Positions 26,150 through 34,142 of a DNA stretch of 64,000 nt are shown here, in pieces; within the stretch, counting starts at the first letter, position 1; each line of letters starts with the position of its first letter. The notes under the pieces were generated by a model. That model was not told the DNA's origin. It saw nothing but the letters and a program-made list of their open reading frames with translations, and ran no database searches. The DNA comes from Mycolicibacterium rufum (GTDB lineage Bacteria; Actinomycetota; Actinomycetes; Mycobacteriales; Mycobacteriaceae): positions 2,294,001 through 2,358,000 of the forward strand of contig NZ_CP092427.2 of NCBI RefSeq assembly GCF_022374875.2, given 5' to 3'. The translations under genes and the position numbers were made by a program.

Positions 26150-26653
26150 CTAACTGATCGAGGTCTGGGGTGATTGCGTGATCTGCAGAGGGCTGTCGTC
26201 GTGTCGCGTCGTCGGCTCCTCGTCGCCGTCACGGACACTGTTTTCTGCACCGGCCGATTCCATCGAGGCCGCAGCCTCGAGCAGAGCGGCCTCGTTCTGC
26301 TGGCAGAACGACGTGTAGATGTCGAGCAGCACCTGCTTCTGCCGCTCGTTGATCGCCGTGTCGGTGATGATGGCGTCGCGCACCTGGTTCGTCTCACTGG
26401 GCTCGAGAATTCCGGCCCGGATGTAGAGCACCTCGGCCGACACCCTCAGCGCCTTGGCGATCTGGTTCAGCACATCTGCTGAGGGTTTGCGCAATCCCCG
26501 TTCGATCTGACTCAGGTAGGGATTGCTGACACCGGCTTTCTCGGCGAGTTGCCGCACCGAGACCTGGGCGGCCTCCCGCTGGCTGCGAATGAAGCTGCCG
26601 ATGTCCTGGGCGGCGCTGGAGACGACCGCGGCGAGATTCTCGTCCTGCGCCAT
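26150..26653 (-). CDS. XRE-family transcriptional regulator (Rv0474-like)
   Basis: 167 residues. Cro/C1-type helix-turn-helix at about 20-75 ([34 protein letters not shown]). The rest ([11 protein letters not shown] to the C-terminus) is likely helical then disordered. AAGGAGG stands before the ATG. A 10-bp inverted repeat overlaps its promoter, which suggests autoregulation. The positional counterpart Rv0474 has been described as a copper-responsive repressor, from memory. It lies 14 bp upstream of hbhA and may be co-transcribed with it. Confidence 0.9.
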   Translation of the reverse strand: MAQDENLAAVVSSAAQDIGSFIRSQREAAQVSVRQLAEKAGVSNPYLSQIERGLRKPSADVLNQIAKALRVSAEVLYIRAGILEPSETNQVRDAIITDTAINERQKQVLLDIYTSFCQQNEAALLEAAASMESAGAENSVRDGDEEPTTRHDDSPLQITQSPQTSIS

Positions 26654-26697
26654 GGTGCTGCCCTCCTTCGCTGCCGTGGTGTTTCTCCGACAACTCC

Positions 26698-26735
26698 ACG
26701 GTACGACTGAGTGCTAACTTTTGCAAGCACTCAGT
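26698..26735 (-). promoter_or_regulatory. Promoter and operator of the XRE regulator gene
   Basis: Read leftward: TTGCAA (-35, 26726-26721), 17 bases, TACCGT (-10, 26703-26698). A perfect inverted repeat, ACTGAGTGCT (26706-26715) and AGCACTCAGT (26726-26735) with 10 bases between, covers the spacer and -35 box. A bound dimer would block RNA polymerase. The dyad contains GAGTGC/GCACTC like the CIRCE element but with the arms inverted, so it is not a HrcA site. Confidence 0.65.
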
Positions 26736-26744
26736 TAGCGCAGG

Positions 26745-28070
26745 TCAGAACAGTAGCTGGGCGATCGTGTAGATGGCGAGGCCGGCCAGCGACCCCACCA
26801 CGGTGCCGTTGATCCGGATGAATTGCAGGTCACGGCCCACATGGAGTTCGATCCGCCGGCTCGCCTCGTCGGCGTCCCAGCGCTCGATGGTGTCGGTGAT
26901 GATCGTGGTGATCTCCGCCCCGTACCCGACCACCAGGTGCTGCGCGCCGCGCACGATCCAGTTGTCGACCTTGTCGCGCAGATCGGCGTCGTCGCGCAGG
27001 GACTCCCCGATGCGCACGACCGAGTCCGCGATCCGGGCACGCAACGTCGAGTCCGGGTCGTCGACCGACGCGAGGATGAGCCGCTTGGCGGTGCTCCAGG
27101 CCGTCTCGGCGGCCCGCGCGACCTCGTCGCGGGCCATGATCTGCTCCTTGACGTTCTCAGCCTTCTGGATCGTCGTCTCGTCGCTCTGCAGATCCCCGGC
27201 GAACTCGAACAGGAACTTGGTGGCAGAGCGGCGCAGCTCGTGGTCGGGATTGCGCCGGACCTTGTCGGTGAAGTCCATCAACTCCCGGTGGATGCGATCC
27301 CCGACGAGGTGGTCCACCCAGCGCGGCGACCACGTCGGCGAATCCCGTTCGATGACGCGCTCGATGACCTCGCCGGCGTTCAGCGACCACTGGAACGCGC
27401 GGTCGGCCAGCAGCTGCAGCAGCGCCTCCTGGCGGCCCTCCTCGAGCAGCGAGGCGAGCACGCGGCCGATCGGTGGGCCCCACTGCGGCTCGGCGATGCG
27501 CTTGACGATCATCCGGTCCAGCACCTGCTGGACGTCCTCGTCGCGCAGCATCTCGACCAGCACCCGCAGCGCCGTCGACGCCTCGGCGGCCACCCGCTCG
27601 GCGTTGACCGGCTCGGCCAGCCACTTGCCGGTGCGGCTGGCGACGTCGGCGTCGCGCAGCTTCGTCTCGACGTTCTCCGGGGACAGGAAGTTCTCCCGCA
27701 CGAAGTCGCTCAGCCCCTCGCCGAGCTGGTCCTTCTTGCGTTTGATGATCGCCGTGTGCGGGATCGGAATCCCCAGCGGATGCTTGAACAGCGCGGTCAC
27801 CGCGAACCAGTCCGCCAGCGCGCCGACCATGCCGGCTTCGGCGGCCGCCCGCACGTAGCCCACCCACGGCGCGGCCCCCGTCGACTGCGCCCACGTGCAC
27901 AGCAGGAAGATCACCGACGCGCCGATCAGGAAGCTCAGCGCGACGGCCTTCATCCGCCGCAGGGCGCGTCGTCGCTCGACGTCGGCGGGCGAGTCGGCTC
28001 CGGCGAGCTTCTCGGCGAAACTCGCCCGGGCTCGCTGCCCGGCGTCGGGAACGTTCACTCGATGTGCCAC
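26745..28070 (-). CDS. DUF445 membrane-associated protein
   Basis: 441 residues, counterpart of Rv0473. TM segments near the N-terminus (AVALSFLIGASVIFLLCTWAQ and the AAAEAGMVGALADWFAVTALF region) and at the C-terminus (IRINGTVVGSLAGLAIYTIAQLLF), with a large helical domain between them (about 110-400; KDQLGEGLSDFVRENFLSPE). DUF445 family (YjiN/YheB-like), function unknown. Start is uncertain: I use the GTG at 28070; another GTG lies four codons in, and no ribosome site decides. Confidence 0.85.
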   Translation of the reverse strand: MAHRVNVPDAGQRARASFAEKLAGADSPADVERRRALRRMKAVALSFLIGASVIFLLCTWAQSTGAAPWVGYVRAAAEAGMVGALADWFAVTALFKHPLGIPIPHTAIIKRKKDQLGEGLSDFVRENFLSPENVETKLRDADVASRTGKWLAEPVNAERVAAEASTALRVLVEMLRDEDVQQVLDRMIVKRIAEPQWGPPIGRVLASLLEEGRQEALLQLLADRAFQWSLNAGEVIERVIERDSPTWSPRWVDHLVGDRIHRELMDFTDKVRRNPDHELRRSATKFLFEFAGDLQSDETTIQKAENVKEQIMARDEVARAAETAWSTAKRLILASVDDPDSTLRARIADSVVRIGESLRDDADLRDKVDNWIVRGAQHLVVGYGAEITTIITDTIERWDADEASRRIELHVGRDLQFIRINGTVVGSLAGLAIYTIAQLLF

Positions 28071-28115
28071 GTCTCCATCATCCCTGCACGGCCAACCGGC
28101 GCCGCCGCGCCACCG

Positions 28116-28121
28116 TATTAT
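28116..28121 (+). promoter_or_regulatory. -10 box before the TetR gene
   Basis: TATTAT is the best -10 match in the gap 28071-28153 between the divergent DUF445 and TetR genes. Transcription would start near 28128, leaving a leader of about 25 bases to the GTG at 28154. No clear dyad operator is visible in the gap. Confidence 0.4.
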
Positions 28122-28153
28122 CGACAAGGACTAACGAACGGATCACCGCGAAC

Positions 28154-28858
28154 GTGGCACAACAATCCCCGCCGGTGGCGGTCAAGACCGATGGGCGCAA
28201 GCGGCGCTGGCATCGGCACAAGGTCGAGCGCCGGAACGAACTGGTGGACGGCACTCTGGAGGCCATCCGCCGGCTCGGAAGCAACGTCAGCATGGACGAG
28301 ATCGCCGCCGAGATCGGCGTGTCCAAGACCGTTCTGTACCGCTACTTCGTCGACAAGAACGACCTGACCACCGCGGTGATGATGCGCTTCGCGCAGACCA
28401 CGCTCATCCCCAACATGGCCGCCGCGCTGTCGTCGAACCTCGACGGCTACGCCCTCACCCGGGAGATCATCCGCGTGTACGTCGCCACGGTGGCGGCCGA
28501 GCCGGAGCCCTACCGGTTCGTGATGGCGAACAACTCGGCGAGCAAGAGCAAGGCGGTCGCCGAGTCCGAGCAGATCATCGCCCGGATGCTGGCGGTCATG
28601 CTGCGCCGGCGCATGGTGTCGGTCGGGATGGACACCGGCGGCGTGGAGCCCTGGGCGTACCACATCGTCGGCGGCGTGCAGCTGGCCACGCACTCGTGGA
28701 TGTCGCATCCGCGGATGAGCGCCGACGAGTTGATCGACTATCTGACGATGCTGTCGTGGAGCGCGCTGTGCGGCATCGTCGAGGTCGGCGGTTCGCTGGA
28801 GAGGTTCAGATCCGAAGCCCATCCGTCCCCGGAACTGCCGCCTCAGCTGTTTGACTAG
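28154..28858 (+). CDS. TetR-family transcriptional regulator
   Basis: 234 residues, counterpart of Rv0472c. Helix-turn-helix at about 25-75 (RNELVDGTLEAIRRLGSNVS, then AAEIGVSKTVLYRYFVDKNDL). The C-terminal ligand domain includes a conserved AEPEPYRFVMANN and WAYHIVGGVQLATHSWM. GTG at 28154 gives the family's usual length; an in-frame extension upstream would run into the promoter. In M. tuberculosis the neighbours are cyclopropane synthases; here the PPK2 gene follows by five bases, so the two are probably co-transcribed. Confidence 0.88.
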   Translation: MAQQSPPVAVKTDGRKRRWHRHKVERRNELVDGTLEAIRRLGSNVSMDEIAAEIGVSKTVLYRYFVDKNDLTTAVMMRFAQTTLIPNMAAALSSNLDGYALTREIIRVYVATVAAEPEPYRFVMANNSASKSKAVAESEQIIARMLAVMLRRRMVSVGMDTGGVEPWAYHIVGGVQLATHSWMSHPRMSADELIDYLTMLSWSALCGIVEVGGSLERFRSEAHPSPELPPQLFD

Positions 28859-28862
28859 GCGG

Positions 28863-29729
28863 GTGACTGAGCTCCTTGGCCTGCCGTCTCTGTGGTCGCA
28901 CGAACCGCACTCCCTGCTGAGGTTCAAGCCGGGCCAGACCGTGGCCGACATCGATCCCGACGCCACGCCGGGATTCCACGGCAGCAAGTCCGACGCGCCG
29001 ACACTGCAGGAGGAGCGCAACGTGCGCTTCGCCGAGCTGCAGGAGATGCTCTACGCCCGCAGCCGGGTCGACGACACCCGTTCGGTGCTGCTGGTGCTGC
29101 AGGGCATGGACACCGCAGGCAAGGGCGGCATCGTCAAACACGTTGTCGGAGGCTGCAATCCGCAGGGTGTCGACTATCGCAACTTCGGCAAGCCGACGCC
29201 GGAGGAACTGTCGCACCACTTCCTGTGGCGGATCCGCAAGGCGCTACCGGCGGCGGGCCACATCGGGGTGTTCGACCGGTCCCACTACGAGGACGTGCTC
29301 ATCGTGCGAGTGCACAACCTGGTGCCGCAGGAGGTGTGGGAGCCGCGCTACGAGGAGATCAACGCGTTCGAACGCGAACTCGTCGACAGCGGGACGTCGC
29401 TGGTGAAGGTCGCGATGTTCGTGTCGCTCGACGAACAGAAGAAGCGGCTGGCGAAGCGCCTCGAGCGGCCGGACAAGTACTGGAAGTACAACCCGGCCGA
29501 CATCGACGAGCGGCTGAAGTGGCCGCTGTACCAGGAGGCCTACCAGGCGATGCTGGACCGCACCTCGACGGAATACGCGCCATGGCACGTGGTGCCGTGC
29601 AACCGGAAGTGGTACAGCCGGCTCGCGGTCACCGAGCTGATGATCGAGGCGCTCAAGCAGCTCAACATGTCTTGGCCGCCACCGGATTTCGACGTCGAGG
29701 CGGAGAAGAAGCGGCTGCGGAAGGCCTGA
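28863..29729 (+). CDS. Polyphosphate kinase 2, class III-like
   Basis: 288 residues. Walker A GMDTAGKGG at 81-89, FDRSHYEDV (Walker B region) and a lid rich in Arg/Lys (KKRLAKRLERPDKYWKYN). NPQGVDYRNFGKPTPEELSHHFLWRIRKALP is the signature I associate with class III PPK2 enzymes, which phosphorylate both AMP and ADP with polyphosphate. ATG/GTG choice: GTG at 28863, five bases after the TetR stop. It may supply NDP/NTP from polyphosphate in the cytosol. A second, class I-type PPK2 is at 57508-58368. Confidence 0.88.
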   Translation: MTELLGLPSLWSHEPHSLLRFKPGQTVADIDPDATPGFHGSKSDAPTLQEERNVRFAELQEMLYARSRVDDTRSVLLVLQGMDTAGKGGIVKHVVGGCNPQGVDYRNFGKPTPEELSHHFLWRIRKALPAAGHIGVFDRSHYEDVLIVRVHNLVPQEVWEPRYEEINAFERELVDSGTSLVKVAMFVSLDEQKKRLAKRLERPDKYWKYNPADIDERLKWPLYQEAYQAMLDRTSTEYAPWHVVPCNRKWYSRLAVTELMIEALKQLNMSWPPPDFDVEAEKKRLRKA

Positions 29730-29750
29730 CTGTCTCGCCCCCGCTCGCCG

Positions 29751-29816
29751 CTCGCCGAGTGCACGGTTTCTGACGCTTTTCGGCCGGAATCCCTCAGAAT
29801 GCGTGCGTTCGGCGAG
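29751..29816. repeat. Palindromic repeat, DUF559-left copy
   Basis: Arms 29751-29773 (starting CTCGCCGAGTGCACG) and 29793-29816 (ending GTTCGGCGAG) pair over about 23 bases with several differences. It lies between the convergent PPK2 and DUF559 stops, so it can act as a bidirectional terminator. It shares GCCGAGTGCACG and TTCTGA with the element at 30714-30772 and TCGGCCGGAATCCC with the one at 10341-10402. Confidence 0.7.
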
Positions 29817-29818
29817 CC

Positions 29819-30679
29819 TCAGGACCCTGTCCAGCCTCGACGTCGGAGCGCCTGCTCTGCCCGCCGCCAGATGTCCTCGGGTGCCTCGCGCAGTTGCCGC
29901 GCGCTGACGCGGATGATGATCCAGCCCTGCTCGGCGAGGAACTCCAGACGCGCGATGTCCTCGGCGTGCGCCGCTGGATCCGTCCAGTGCTGCCCGCCGT
30001 CGTATTCGACGCCCACCCGGTACGCAGGCCACCCCAGGTCGATGCGCCGCACCACCCGACCGGAGGCGTTGCGGACCGGGATCTGCGTCTGCGGGACGGG
30101 CGCCCCCGCTCGAATGAGCACGAGACGCGTCCGAGTTTCCTGCGGCGACTCGGCGCCTCCGTCGACGAGCGCCATCACCCGTCGCAGGTGGCGAATCCCC
30201 CGCGCACCGGGATGACGGGCAGCGACGAGGGCGACGCCCGCGAGCGGCGCGCGCGTGGCGTTGAGCAGCGCATCGATGCGAATGATGGCCTCGTCACCGG
30301 GGATCCGGCGCCCGATGTCGAAAACGGTGCGGGCCACGGTCGTGCAGTCGATGCTCTGCACCGGGCATACCTCGTCGTCGAGCAGCGCCTCCCGGTGGAC
30401 CCGTATCCCGGGTGCACTGGCGGAGCGAATCCGCGTCAGCTCAGCGGGATGATCCTCTGGGAGCCAACGGGATCCGTGCATCGCTGCCGCCGACAGCCCC
30501 GCCAGCGTGGCGTTGCGCCCGGACCAGAGCCACGCGGCATAGGCGCGGTCCCTTGCCGTCGGCACCATGGCCGCAGGCGCATAGACGTTGTGATGCATCT
30601 TGACGTATCGGCGCCGCAGATCCTGGCGCGTCAGCACCCCGGCGGCCAGAGCCTCCGACCCGACGATGATTTCTTCCAC
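29819..30679 (-). CDS. DUF559 (Vsr-like endonuclease fold) protein with AbiEi-like N-terminus
   Basis: 286 residues. The N-terminal half (MEEIIVGSEALAAGVLTRQDLRRRYV, then ATLAGLSAAAMHGSRWL and CTTVARTVFDIGRR) resembles the winged-helix AbiEi antitoxin-like family. The C-terminal 90 residues form a DUF559/Vsr-like PD-(D/E)xK domain: RRIDLGWPAYRVGVEYDGGQHW then IIRVSARQL. The Asp and Glu-x-Asp metal residues look intact. Such proteins are abundant in actinobacteria and no function is established. It is bracketed by two related palindromes: one begins three bases past its stop, the other ends about 35 bases upstream of its start. It replaces genes found here in M. tuberculosis. Confidence 0.8.
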   Translation of the reverse strand: MEEIIVGSEALAAGVLTRQDLRRRYVKMHHNVYAPAAMVPTARDRAYAAWLWSGRNATLAGLSAAAMHGSRWLPEDHPAELTRIRSASAPGIRVHREALLDDEVCPVQSIDCTTVARTVFDIGRRIPGDEAIIRIDALLNATRAPLAGVALVAARHPGARGIRHLRRVMALVDGGAESPQETRTRLVLIRAGAPVPQTQIPVRNASGRVVRRIDLGWPAYRVGVEYDGGQHWTDPAAHAEDIARLEFLAEQGWIIIRVSARQLREAPEDIWRRAEQALRRRGWTGS

Positions 30680-30713
30680 AGGGTCTTAGGCGCACGGCGC
30701 GCCCGATCGGTTC

Positions 30714-30772
30714 CCGAGTGCACGTATTCTGAGGAGAAGTGCTAGAGAACTCATCAGAAAGCGTGCACTCGG
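30714..30772. repeat. Palindromic repeat, DUF559-right copy
   Basis: Arms 30714-30733 (CCGAGTGCACGTATTCTGAG) and 30750-30772 (CTCATCAGAAAGCGTGCACTCGG) pair with few differences around a 16-base loop. It is eight bases past the fadB2 stop (30781) and upstream of the DUF559 start. Terminator for fadB2 is one role; kinship with the copy at 29751-29816 is plain. Confidence 0.7.
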
Positions 30773-30780
30773 CGTGAGCC

Positions 30781-31635
30781 TCAGTAGGTGTAGAAGCCCT
30801 TTCCGGTCTTCTTGCCCAGCTGGCCTGCCTCGACCATCCGCTGCAGCAGGGGCGGCGGCGCGTAGTGGGCGTCCTTGTACTCGTCGTACATCGAGTCCGC
30901 GATCAGCTTCATGGTGTCCAGACCGATCAGGTCCGACAGCCGCAGCGGCCCCATCGGGTGCGAGAGCCCGGCGACGACGGCCGTGTCGATGTCCTCGACG
31001 CTGGCCACGCCGGCCTCGGCCATCCGGATCGCCGAGAGCAGGTAGGGCACCAGCAGCGCGTTGACGATGAAGCCCGAGCGGTCGCCGCAGCGGACCACCT
31101 TCTTGCCCAGCGTCTCCCCGGCGAACGCCCCGACCCGCGCGATCGCCTCTTCGGAGGTGACGAGGGTGCTGATCAGCTCCACCAGCGGCAGCACCGGCAC
31201 CGGGTTGAAGAAGTGCAGACCCAGCACGCGGCTCGGATTCTTCGTCGCCGCAGCGATTTTCATGATCGGGATGCTCGAGGTGTTCGACGCCAGCACCGCG
31301 TCGGGATCGGTGACGATCTCGTCGAGCTGAGCGAACACCTTGGCCTTGACGGCCTCGTCCTCGACGATCGCCTCGATCACCAGCTGGCGGTCGGCCAGAT
31401 CGGCCAGGTCGCTGGTGTAGGTCAGCCGCGCCTGGGTGATCTCGAAGTCGTCAGCCGCCAGCTTGCCCTTGGCCTTGGCTCGTTCCAGCGAGGCGGTGAT
31501 CCGCGCCCGTCCGGCTTCCACCAGCTCCGCGGACGGTTCGTAGACCACCACATGCGCACCGGCCTTGGCGCAGACCTCGGCGATGCCGCCACCCATCTGC
31601 CCGGCGCCGACGACACCCACGCGTTCAATGCTCAC
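30781..31635 (-). CDS. fadB2: 3-hydroxybutyryl-CoA dehydrogenase
   Basis: 284 residues, counterpart of Rv0468 FadB2. NAD-binding GxGxxG at RVGVVGAGQMGGGIAEV (5-21), catalytic His/Glu region LGLHFFNPVPVLPLVELI, and the C-terminal dimerisation domain with GLSHPMGPLRLSDLIGLDTM. It oxidises (S)-3-hydroxybutyryl-CoA to acetoacetyl-CoA in beta-oxidation or C4 metabolism. GTG start with GGAGGAG five to eleven bases before it. It follows aceA with a strong hairpin between, so its message may be partly independent. Confidence 0.93.
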   Translation of the reverse strand: MSIERVGVVGAGQMGGGIAEVCAKAGAHVVVYEPSAELVEAGRARITASLERAKAKGKLAADDFEITQARLTYTSDLADLADRQLVIEAIVEDEAVKAKVFAQLDEIVTDPDAVLASNTSSIPIMKIAAATKNPSRVLGLHFFNPVPVLPLVELISTLVTSEEAIARVGAFAGETLGKKVVRCGDRSGFIVNALLVPYLLSAIRMAEAGVASVEDIDTAVVAGLSHPMGPLRLSDLIGLDTMKLIADSMYDEYKDAHYAPPPLLQRMVEAGQLGKKTGKGFYTY

Positions 31636-31655
31636 AAGATCTCCTCCAGACGGCA

Positions 31656-31688
31656 GCAGGCCCCGCCCAATATAAGGACGGGGCCTGC
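31656..31688 (-). terminator. Strong hairpin between aceA and fadB2
   Basis: Arms GCAGGCCCCGCCC (31656-31668) and GGACGGGGCCTGC (31676-31688) pair at 12 of 13 positions around a loop of seven to eight A/T-rich bases. It lies 16 bp past the aceA stop and 20 bp before the fadB2 start, so it could end or attenuate the aceA message, or protect its 3' end after processing. No U-run follows. Confidence 0.65.
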
Positions 31689-31704
31689 TGTCACAACTAT
31701 CGAC

Positions 31705-32997
31705 CTAGTGGAACTGGCCCTCTTCGGTCGAACCCGCGAGCGCGGTGGTCGACGAGGTCGGGTCCACGGTGGTGGCGATCCGGTCGAAGTAGCCGGCGCC
31801 GACCTCGCGCTGGTGCTTCGTCGCGGTGTAGCCACGGCTCTCGGCGGCGAACTCGCGCTCCTGCAGCTCGACGTACGCCTTCATCTGCTCACGGGCGTAG
31901 CCGTAGGCGAGGTCGAACATCGAGTAGTTCAGGGCGTGGAAGCCGGCGAGGGTGATGAACTGGAACTTGAAGCCCATCGCGCCCAGCTCACGCTGGAACT
32001 TGGCGATCGTGTCGTCGTCGAGGTGCTGCTTCCAGTTGAACGACGGCGAGCAGTTGTAGGCCAGCATCTGGTCCGGGAACTCGCTCTTGACGCCCTCGGC
32101 GAACTTCTTCGCCAGCTCGAGATCCGGGGTGCCGGTCTCCATCCAGATCAGATCCGAGTACGGCGCGTAGGCCTTGGCGCGCGCGATGCACGGCTCGAGA
32201 CCGTTCTTCACCCGGTAGAAGCCCTCGGCGGTGCGCTCACCGGTGATGAACGGCTGGTCGCGCTCGTCGACGTCGGAGGTGATGAGCGTCGCCGCCTCGG
32301 CATCGGTCCGGGCGATGACGACGGTCGGCACATCGGCGACGTCGGCCGCCAGACGGGCCGAGGTCAGGGTGCGGATGTGCTGCTGGGTCGGGATCAGCAC
32401 CTTGCCACCGAGGTGGCCGCACTTCTTCTCCGAGGCCAGCTGGTCCTCCCAGTGCGAACCGGCGACACCGGCGGCGATCATGGCCTTCTGCAGCTCGTAG
32501 ACGTTGAGCGCGCCACCGAAACCGGCCTCGCCGTCGGCGACGATCGGGGCCAGCCAGTTCTCCACCGAGCGGTCGCCCTCGACCTTGGCGATCTCGTCGG
32601 CACGCAGCAGCGCGTTGTTGATGCGACGCACCACCTGCGGCACCGAGTTGGCCGGGTAGAGGCTCTGGTCGGGGTAGGTGTGGCCGGACAGGTTCGCGTC
32701 ACCGGCGACCTGCCAACCCGACAGGTAGATGGCCTTCAGGCCGGCGCGGACCTGCTGGACGGCCATGTTGCCGGTCAGCGCGCCCAGCGCGTTGACGAAG
32801 TCCATGTCGTGCAGCTGCTCCCAGAGGACCTCGGCGCCGCGACGGGCCAGGGTGGCCTCCTCGACGACGTGTCCCTGAAGGGCCACCACGTCCTGCGGGG
32901 TGTAGGTGCGCTCGACACCCTTCCACCGCGGGTTGTGGTCCCAGTCGTGCTGGATCTGTTCGGGGGACTTCGGCGTGCCCACGGTCGACTTCGTCAT
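31705..32997 (-). CDS. aceA: Isocitrate lyase
   Basis: 430 residues, Icl1 type (Rv0467). It splits isocitrate into succinate and glyoxylate, the first glyoxylate-shunt step, and in mycobacteria also acts as methylisocitrate lyase. The signature [14 protein letters not shown] holds the catalytic Cys; [18 protein letters not shown] and [10 protein letters not shown] are substrate-binding. Start at 32997 ([20 protein letters not shown]) follows AGGGACCTGCTC in the sense strand... a weak AGG site; a longer frame adds only MKEQVPL. The regulator gene ramB lies close by in divergent orientation. Confidence 0.97.
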   Translation of the reverse strand: MTKSTVGTPKSPEQIQHDWDHNPRWKGVERTYTPQDVVALQGHVVEEATLARRGAEVLWEQLHDMDFVNALGALTGNMAVQQVRAGLKAIYLSGWQVAGDANLSGHTYPDQSLYPANSVPQVVRRINNALLRADEIAKVEGDRSVENWLAPIVADGEAGFGGALNVYELQKAMIAAGVAGSHWEDQLASEKKCGHLGGKVLIPTQQHIRTLTSARLAADVADVPTVVIARTDAEAATLITSDVDERDQPFITGERTAEGFYRVKNGLEPCIARAKAYAPYSDLIWMETGTPDLELAKKFAEGVKSEFPDQMLAYNCSPSFNWKQHLDDDTIAKFQRELGAMGFKFQFITLAGFHALNYSMFDLAYGYAREQMKAYVELQEREFAAESRGYTATKHQREVGAGYFDRIATTVDPTSSTTALAGSTEEGQFH

Positions 32998-33237
32998 AAG
33001 AGGGACCTGCTCCTTCAAACCATTGTTAACGTTCCAGCGTCTTCACTGGCGTGCTGCTCCGAGCATGCATCACCGCATAACCGCAGGTCCACCCGTTTCG
33101 CTTGTAAACTTTCGCCAACGACCCGGCATGCTTTGCGAAGGTTGCGAAGACTAGGCCGGGCTGAACCGGTTCAGAAGTTACCGTTCAGTAAACGAAAGCC
33201 GCAGGTCAGTACGGGCGTACTGTTTGAGTGAAGCGAT
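32998..33237 (-). promoter_or_regulatory. aceA control region with dyads and repeats
   Basis: Four sequence elements stand out. CTGAACCGGTTCAG (33161-33174) and CAGTACGGGCGTACTG (33207-33222) are perfect palindromes. TTGCGAAG occurs at 33133-33140 and 33142-33149, a 9-bp tandem. Read leftward, AAAGTTTACAAG near 33103-33114 resembles RamB boxes (AAAGTTTGCAA-like, from memory). RamB is encoded 1.1 kb away and controls glyoxylate genes. The palindrome nearest 33237 may instead end the thioesterase message. Confidence 0.5.
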
Positions 33238-34065
33238 TCAGAGCGGGAAGATCGACGCGACCGCTTTGACCTCGTCGCCGACCGCATATGTGAGCGTTGT
33301 AACAGTCCGGTCGGTCAGGTCGGCGCCGAATTTCTCGGTCGATCCGGCCGGATAGGTGTGGCGGAGGATCTCCAGCTTGTCGCCGAGCGCGACGGGCAGA
33401 TCGTGCTCGATGGTCACCCGCAGCGGCGCGGCCATCAACTCGGGGCGGGACTGCAGGTAGTCCTCCACGACCGACCAGTACACCGAGTTGTTCATGTGGT
33501 CGAAGATGTCGATGTCGCTGACGCGCACCGGGTAGTCGCGCAGATGCTCGGCATCCTCGCGAGCGCCCGCGCTCAAGTAGGCCTTCCACCGCAGCCGGCC
33601 TTCGCTGGTCGTGCGCCGCAGCCCCTCGATGAAGTCATCGGCGATGCGGGCCGGGCCCTGCGTCTCCCTGTTGATGTTGATCCAGAACGCCTCGGATTCC
33701 ACGAGACCGCCCTTGCGGCCGTCGATGCGCACCCGCATCTCACACCAACGGTTCGAGGTCCCCGAACACCAACGCCGCAGCCGCAGCATGTCCTTGAACA
33801 CGATGGGCTCGATCATGTCGATCATCGTGCGGCGCACGATCCACAGCGGATGGGTCTCCTCGAACCCCATCTCGCGCAGCTGGTCGGTGCCGACGTCCTG
33901 GATGTGCCGTGTCGCCGCGTCGAATTTCAGCCTGCCCTCGCGGTCCACGTCGGCCACCCGCAGCGGCCATTCGACGTCGAAGACGTCGGGGTGTCCCTCG
34001 GGCACCGGCATCATCGTCTTGGCCAGGCCCTGGGTCGCGGCAGTCGGCCGACCGGGGGTACTCAC
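33238..34065 (-). CDS. Acyl-ACP/acyl-CoA thioesterase, FatA-like
   Basis: 275 residues, counterpart of Rv0466. Double hotdog fold: FDVEWPLRVADVDREGRLKFDAATRHIQD (first hotdog) and VRVSDIDIFDHMNNSVYWSVVEDYL (second hotdog, with the Asp/Asn/His-type active-site region). The MRVRIDGRKGGLVESEAFWINI strand is well kept. Expected to release fatty acids from acyl carriers. Start: GTG at 34065, with AGGA just before it; the ATG pair 16 codons in is an alternative. Confidence 0.85.
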   Translation of the reverse strand: MSTPGRPTAATQGLAKTMMPVPEGHPDVFDVEWPLRVADVDREGRLKFDAATRHIQDVGTDQLREMGFEETHPLWIVRRTMIDMIEPIVFKDMLRLRRWCSGTSNRWCEMRVRIDGRKGGLVESEAFWININRETQGPARIADDFIEGLRRTTSEGRLRWKAYLSAGAREDAEHLRDYPVRVSDIDIFDHMNNSVYWSVVEDYLQSRPELMAAPLRVTIEHDLPVALGDKLEILRHTYPAGSTEKFGADLTDRTVTTLTYAVGDEVKAVASIFPL

Positions 34066-34130
34066 GAATCCTGATGATGCCACACGCGGGCATGTTGCCA
34101 AGGATGCGAATTGGCGGTTAGCACGGTTGT

Positions 34131-34136
34131 TAGGCT
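34131..34136 (+). promoter_or_regulatory. -10 box of a leaderless ramB promoter
   Basis: TAGGCT followed by six bases and the GTG at 34143; no Shine-Dalgarno is present. TGTTAG/GGTTAG repeats just upstream (34117-34134) may be part of the control region. Confidence 0.45.
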
Positions 34137-34142
34137 GGTCGG

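Noticed and set aside
26706..26735. CIRCE element
   Set aside because: CIRCE has TTAGCACTC before GAGTGCTAA with nine bases between; here the arms are in the reverse order, and no groE or hrcA gene is near.
29751..30772. A composite transposon around the DUF559 gene
   Set aside because: No transposase, no terminal target duplications of fixed length that I can see; only palindromes, reported as such.
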